Source: an uncultured Clostridia bacterium
GTDB taxonomy: Bacteria > Bacillota > Clostridia > Oscillospirales > Acutalibacteraceae
Assembly: GCA_945868935.1 (NCBI GenBank)
Contig: CAMBNE010000040.1
Coordinates: 1 to 7,613 of the forward strand
DNA: 7,613 nt
Direction of reading: 5' to 3'
The position numbers and the translations under genes were made by a program. The notes under the pieces were generated by a model, which saw nothing but the letters and a program-made list of their open reading frames with translations, searched no databases and was not told where the DNA came from. Within the stretch, counting starts at the first letter, position 1, and each line of letters starts with the position of its first letter. Positions 5,047 through 7,613 of this stretch are shown one piece after another.

Positions 5047-5307
5047 ATGACAAATTATATTGTTACTTCAAAAGCAGAAGCTTTGTATGAAAAGGCTTTC
5101 AGCGTATTGGCGAAGTATTCAAAATATTTAGATGAATCAAAAGAGCCGTTAGAATGTATTAGAGTTTTATATGAGAGTCTTTCAAATTACCCTGATAAAA
5201 TTATTCTTTGTGATAATGAATCAAGCTACGATACCTTGAAGAAAAATATAGATGAATACGAGAATATTATTGATAATGTATCTATATCCATCCCGGTAGG
5301 TGCTTGA
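5047..5307 (+). CDS. Small protein, putative antitoxin of the zeta kinase
   Basis: The product has 86 residues from the ATG at 5047, with AAAGGG (5031-5036) at good distance. An in-frame ATG at 5029 coincides with the predicted transcription start and has no ribosome binding site. The protein is acidic and predicted mostly helical, with A-L-Y-E-K-A-F-S-V-L and Y-D-T-L-K-K-N-I-D-E-Y-E-N-I segments, and has no signal peptide, membrane helix or DNA-binding motif. I do not recognise its sequence. Its size, helical character, position directly before the toxin and one-base stop/start overlap (TGATG at 5305-5309) match the epsilon antitoxins, which hold zeta kinases inactive by covering the ATP site. 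The function is inferred from context. Confidence 0.7.
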   Translation: MTNYIVTSKAEALYEKAFSVLAKYSKYLDESKEPLECIRVLYESLSNYPDKIILCDNESSYDTLKKNIDEYENIIDNVSISIPVGA

Positions 5308-6296
5308 TGTACCAGTATTCAGATTATCAATATTTTAAGAAGTACAGCTTAATAAAAAATCTTTTACTTAATAACAAAATATCCGTTGTGATACCCATAG
5401 CGTATATTTTGGGAGGTCAACCGGGAGCAGGGAAGACCATACTGCAAAACTCTATTTTAAAAAGTAATAAAAATTGCATTGTAATAAATGCTGACGCTTT
5501 TCGAGAATTTCACCCTTATTTTTCAGAAATTCAAGCTGCTTTCGGAGATGAAGCTCCGAAATATACGCAGCCTTTTATCAACAGAATAACCGAGCAGCTT
5601 ATCAGTGAGTTGAGCGACGAAAAATACAATCTGATTATTGAAGGAACGCTCCGAACTGCCGAAACTCCTATTAATACTTGTAAAACGCTTAAGGATAAGG
5701 GTTATCGTGTTGAACTGCACATTATTGCGGTGAAAAAGGAACTATCCTACGAGAGTACAATTCTTCGATATGAAAATGCAATTTCGCTTGGGAAAACACC
5801 CAGAGCAACGGCAAAGGAGCATCACGACCTTGTTGCAGAATCGATTGTGAAAAACCTTGACGTTATTTATGAGAGTAAAACTTTTGATGATATAAGGCTG
5901 TTTTCAAGATTTGAAAAGTGCATTTATCCAACAGGAGAAGAAATAAGCCCTGCGATTGTTGAACGTGAAGTTCTTAACGGAAACTGGAGCAATGCGGAAT
6001 TAAATATGCTGCGAGAAATAGTTTCTGAAGTAAAACGATTAAAGTCAGAGCGTAATGCACCCGATTACGAGAGTTATTCTTTGCGTACTGATGAGCTGAT
6101 GGACAGCATTTCTGTTTCTGACTTTTATTTGGAAGTCACAAAGCAGGAAGCTGCATATCTTACGGAACAGGGAGTCAGATATGACGGTAACATATCTGAA
6201 GAAAAGAATAGTGTTATTAGAATTTCCAAATTTGAAAAAGATAAAGTTACTGATATGCTCAAGTCCTTTAGAAGAAAAAATAATCTAAAAAAATAG
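5307..6296 (+). CDS. Zeta toxin family kinase
   Basis: The 329-residue protein has the features of zeta/PezT toxins, which phosphorylate UDP-N-acetylglucosamine and so block peptidoglycan synthesis. Walker A G-G-Q-P-G-A-G-K-T is at 36-44 with K43. The zeta-specific D-A-F-R-E-F-H-P at 63-70 supplies the likely catalytic base D63. I-I-E-G-T-L-R at 110-116 matches the E-G-T-x-R substrate motif. A segment with R-Y-E-N-A-I-S-L-G-K and P-R-A-T-A-K-E-H-H follows the kinase core. Residues of about 215-329 are a charged helical extension that I cannot assign. All key residues look intact. The ATG at 5307 is preferred over the TTG at 5304, because it overlaps the antitoxin stop by one base and has AGGTG (5298-5302) just upstream, which implies translational coupling. 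Confidence 0.92.
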   Translation: MYQYSDYQYFKKYSLIKNLLLNNKISVVIPIAYILGGQPGAGKTILQNSILKSNKNCIVINADAFREFHPYFSEIQAAFGDEAPKYTQPFINRITEQLISELSDEKYNLIIEGTLRTAETPINTCKTLKDKGYRVELHIIAVKKELSYESTILRYENAISLGKTPRATAKEHHDLVAESIVKNLDVIYESKTFDDIRLFSRFEKCIYPTGEEISPAIVEREVLNGNWSNAELNMLREIVSEVKRLKSERNAPDYESYSLRTDELMDSISVSDFYLEVTKQEAAYLTEQGVRYDGNISEEKNSVIRISKFEKDKVTDMLKSFRRKNNLKK

Positions 6297-6318
6297 ATTT
6301 TTATTACCAACAGAAGAA

Positions 6319-6402
6319 AAAATGTCATAATTTGCACTACAGCTCGGCTGATCCTTTTCGGCCGAGCTGTTATGATTGTGATGTTTTGTTTTATGACATT
6401 TT
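6319..6402. terminator. Nested bidirectional terminator between convergent genes
   Basis: The inner stem CAGCTCGGC (6340-6348) pairs with GCCGAGCTG (6361-6369). An outer perfect 12-bp stem pairs AAAATGTCATAA (6319-6330) with TTATGACATTTT (6391-6402). T-rich tails follow on both strands (plus TTTCAATTTTT; minus TTTTTT then TCTTC), so it can end both the toxin transcript and the minus-strand winged-helix gene. Confidence 0.75.
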
Positions 6403-6418
6403 CAATTTTTGGGCGCAG

Positions 6419-7276
6419 CTATTCCGCAAAATTGCAAAGACGTAAGTTACATCTATACTTTAAGTATAATCTAATCTTTTTCTTTACTCTGTTGGAATAA
6501 AAGTGGGTACTATACAATGAGCTGAATATTTTTGGACTACCCCTTAAATCAAAAAAATTTATACGAACAGTATTGACATTTTTAGATTTATGGTTTAATA
6601 TGTAACTGTAAAATATTTTACAGTTATTTGCTGAGGAGAAGTCGGGGGCGAAACGGCTTCTTCTTTTTTTGCGCCCGATTTTTCTTCTCGGTGGCTTTAA
6701 GACAACTACCTTATAGTGGTTATCTGAATAGCTGCCGTCTTTCTTTTTTATTCTGTATCTCTTAATAAGCCCGTAAGAAATTAGTTCAGAAATCGTTTTA
6801 ATGACCGCAGAACGCTTTAAATTGAGTTCCTGACAAATATCATTATAGCTGTTCCAAAAACGCTGTGAGCGGCTCTCAGAGCACTTGCAGCAGTATAAAT
6901 ACATTCTCATCTGTGACACAGTTAGTTTATAATTAAAAATACGGCGGTTTACAAAGAAATATTTGCTTCCTCTGACTATCGGAATAGTATAAACATAACT
7001 GCCAAGCTTTTTTATATCATCGTAGTACCTGTCAATACGTTCGATATATCCGAGTCTGCAGAGCTTGTCTACTGCTTTGCTTATGGTAACAGTTGATTTA
7101 AAACCGCAGATTGTAGCTAAAGACTTCTGATTGATTTTTATGTACTTCTTGCCCTTATGTATTGAGCGACTCCTCAGACTGTAAACAGCAGCAAGAACGG
7201 TCAGCTCCGTTGCAGTCAAACCAACAGAGAATATCTTATTTGGAAGCTTAAACAAATCATTGTGTCTGTGTGTCAT
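6419..7276 (-). CDS. Tandem winged-helix protein, possible replication initiator
   Basis: The product has 285 residues from the ATG at 7276. AGAAGGGAG (7294-7286) is nine bases before it but touches the alternative ATG at 7285. Residues of about 5-100 form a winged helix of the HTH_36 kind (L-P-N-K-I-F-S-V-G-L-T-A-T-E-L-T, then Q-K-S-L-A-T-I-C-G-F and a second helix ending L-G-Y-I-E-R). A second winged helix covers about 115-190 (L-T-V-S-Q-M-R-M-Y-L, D-I-C-Q-E-L-N-L-K-R-S-A-V-I-K-T, Y-G-L-I-K-R-Y). Two successive winged helices are the plan of many plasmid initiators, but a transcription regulator remains possible. A very basic stretch (K-P-P-R-R-K-I-G-R-K-K-R-R) follows, then about 75 residues of doubtful quality overlying an antisense promoter and terminator. 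A one-base slip at an A7 run would end the protein at 6624. Confidence 0.65.
   Translation of the reverse strand: MTHRHNDLFKLPNKIFSVGLTATELTVLAAVYSLRSRSIHKGKKYIKINQKSLATICGFKSTVTISKAVDKLCRLGYIERIDRYYDDIKKLGSYVYTIPIVRGSKYFFVNRRIFNYKLTVSQMRMYLYCCKCSESRSQRFWNSYNDICQELNLKRSAVIKTISELISYGLIKRYRIKKKDGSYSDNHYKVVVLKPPRRKIGRKKRRSRFAPDFSSANNCKIFYSYILNHKSKNVNTVRINFFDLRGSPKIFSSLYSTHFYSNRVKKKIRLYLKYRCNLRLCNFAE
6573..6601 (+). promoter_or_regulatory. Antisense promoter inside the winged-helix gene
   Basis: On the plus strand a perfect TTGACA (6573-6578) is followed after 17 bases by TAATAT (6596-6601), a four-of-six -10 match. It points against the minus-strand gene. Confidence 0.6.
6603..6626. repeat. 24-bp perfect palindrome
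   Basis: The arm TAACTGTAAAAT (6603-6614) is followed at once by its exact reverse complement (6615-6626). It covers the predicted start of the antisense RNA, directly after the -10 box, which suits an operator; as RNA it could form a hairpin. On the minus strand it begins exactly with the TAA that ends the alternative reading frame. Confidence 0.75.
6608..6670 (+). ncRNA. Predicted antisense RNA of about 60 nt opposite the winged-helix gene
   Basis: A promoter at 6573-6601 and a terminator ending at 6670 delimit a short plus-strand transcript fully complementary to the minus-strand mRNA. Its body would be little more than the terminator hairpin plus about 25 nt. Countertranscribed RNAs of this size control copy number in many plasmids by pairing with initiator mRNA, though there they usually pair with the leader and not the 3' part. 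Confidence 0.5.
6634..6670 (+). terminator. Intrinsic terminator of the antisense RNA
   Basis: AGGAGAAGTCG (6634-6644) pairs with CGGCTTCTTCT (6654-6664), two pairs being G-T wobbles, around a nine-base loop. T residues follow to 6670. The T run is the complement of the A7 run in the winged-helix gene. Confidence 0.65.
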
Positions 7277-7301
7277 TGAAGTCATCTCCCTTCTGAACTT
7301 T

Positions 7302-7333
7302 AAAAGCCGTTACATTTTTGGTGTAACGGCTTT
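7302..7333 (-). terminator. Hairpin overlapping the stop codon of the TOPRIM gene
   Basis: A perfect 12-bp stem (7322-7333 with 7303-7314, core GCCGTTACA) has a seven-base loop and is followed on the minus strand by a short TTTT. It includes the TAA stop of the upstream gene and ends eight bases before the ribosome binding site of the winged-helix gene, so it may attenuate rather than fully end transcription. Confidence 0.65.
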
Positions 7334-7613
7334 ACAATTTTTTACAAGGTGTTTCAAATCCTCGTTATAATCTTTGAACGCAGACGGTTGTGAACTGACG
7401 GTATAACCTTTATCTGCATACTTACGCATATATTTTTCAGTAGCTTCAATTCCTGCGGAATCGTTGTCCAGACAGAAAACTATTTCTTTTACTTCAGAAT
7501 AGTCATTACAAAACCTTTCCAGTGCTTTGTCGCTTACACCTCCGAGCGACAGCCTTGTTGATTTTAACCATTCACGAGGATTGCCGCTATTGATATTAGC
7601 AAGTGTAGCGTGT
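7310..7613 (-). CDS. TOPRIM-domain protein, C-terminal part (partial)
   Basis: One hundred codons are open from the right edge to a TAA at 7312-7310; the 5' part lies outside the window. The fragment holds the second half of a TOPRIM fold: a helix with G-G-V-S-D-K-A-L-E-R-F, then I-V-F-C-L-D-N-D-S-A-G at 44-54, whose D49 and D51 form the D-x-D metal-binding pair, and a late K-D-Y-N-E-D-L. This pattern is typical of the DUF3991/TOPRIM primase-like proteins of Firmicutes plasmids and conjugative elements, which are thought to act in DNA replication or transfer. It lies 33 bases upstream of the winged-helix gene on the same strand, so the two probably form an operon with the hairpin between them. 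Confidence 0.85.
   Translation of the reverse strand, partial: HATLANINSGNPREWLKSTRLSLGGVSDKALERFCNDYSEVKEIVFCLDNDSAGIEATEKYMRKYADKGYTVSSQPSAFKDYNEDLKHLVKNCKAVTPKM

Larger units (their letters stand above)
3844..7613. mobile_element. Putative accessory or integrated element beginning at tRNA-Gln (right end outside the window)
   Basis: From the 3' end of tRNA-Gln onward the sequence becomes visibly more AT-rich. Gene content changes from housekeeping genes to a zeta-toxin module, an initiator-like winged-helix protein, a TOPRIM protein and predicted antisense RNAs. tRNA 3' ends are common integration sites. No integrase gene and no second copy of the tRNA end are visible, so the left boundary is a guess and the right boundary is unknown. 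Confidence 0.4.

Noticed and set aside
6125..6337. Open frame of 70 codons opposite the toxin gene end
   Set aside because: It is a shadow of the toxin coding sequence in another frame and has no start signals.
1..7613. CRISPR array or insertion sequence
   Set aside because: No regularly spaced direct repeats and no transposase-like protein with terminal inverted repeats were seen.

Overview
The window reads as chromosomal DNA of a low-GC Gram-positive gut or rumen clostridium. A Ruminococcus-like member of the Oscillospiraceae is my best guess. The basis is AGGAG-type ribosome binding sites, sigma-A-type TTGACA/TATAAT promoters, the rpsF-ssb-rpsR gene order and a zinc-ligand (C+) form of S18. 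This is an inference without a database search.

Region 1 (1-3323) is core chromosome. It starts with a possible tail of rpsF, then ssb and rpsR on the plus strand, closed by an intrinsic terminator. A convergent branched-chain aminotransferase gene (ilvE type) follows on the minus strand with its own terminator and a good promoter. Next on the plus strand is a P-loop NTPase fused to a CYTH domain. Its frame is cut by a TAA stop, after which a plausible family C-terminus continues in the same frame for 34 codons.

Region 2 (3400-3843) is a tRNA cluster. A consensus promoter drives tRNA-Arg(TCT), tRNA-His(GTG) and tRNA-Lys(TTT), which end at an intrinsic terminator. A separate tRNA-Gln(TTG) follows with no visible promoter of its own.

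Region 3 (3844-7613) is more AT-rich and looks accessory, probably part of an integrated or plasmid-like element bordering tRNA-Gln; no integrase is in view. Its first 900 bases hold no convincing protein gene but many inverted repeats. They include a pair of face-to-face promoters (plus at 4380-4408, minus at 4533-4561) that should make overlapping sense and antisense structured RNAs, the minus one ending at a strong terminator at 4329-4375. A three-gene module follows: a small XRE-type regulator, a small putative antitoxin and a zeta-toxin kinase. A second consensus promoter lies just upstream of the antitoxin gene, beside a 23-bp operator-like palindrome that recurs as a 15-bp version at 4061.

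Convergent to the toxin, on the minus strand, are the end of a TOPRIM-domain protein and a tandem winged-helix protein resembling a replication initiator. Inside the latter gene, on the opposite strand, sit a consensus promoter, a 24-bp palindrome at the predicted start and an intrinsic terminator, together predicting an antisense RNA of about 60 nt. The combination of replication-type proteins, a zeta toxin module and antisense RNAs fits a mobile replicon with copy-control and stability functions. That joint reading is inference.
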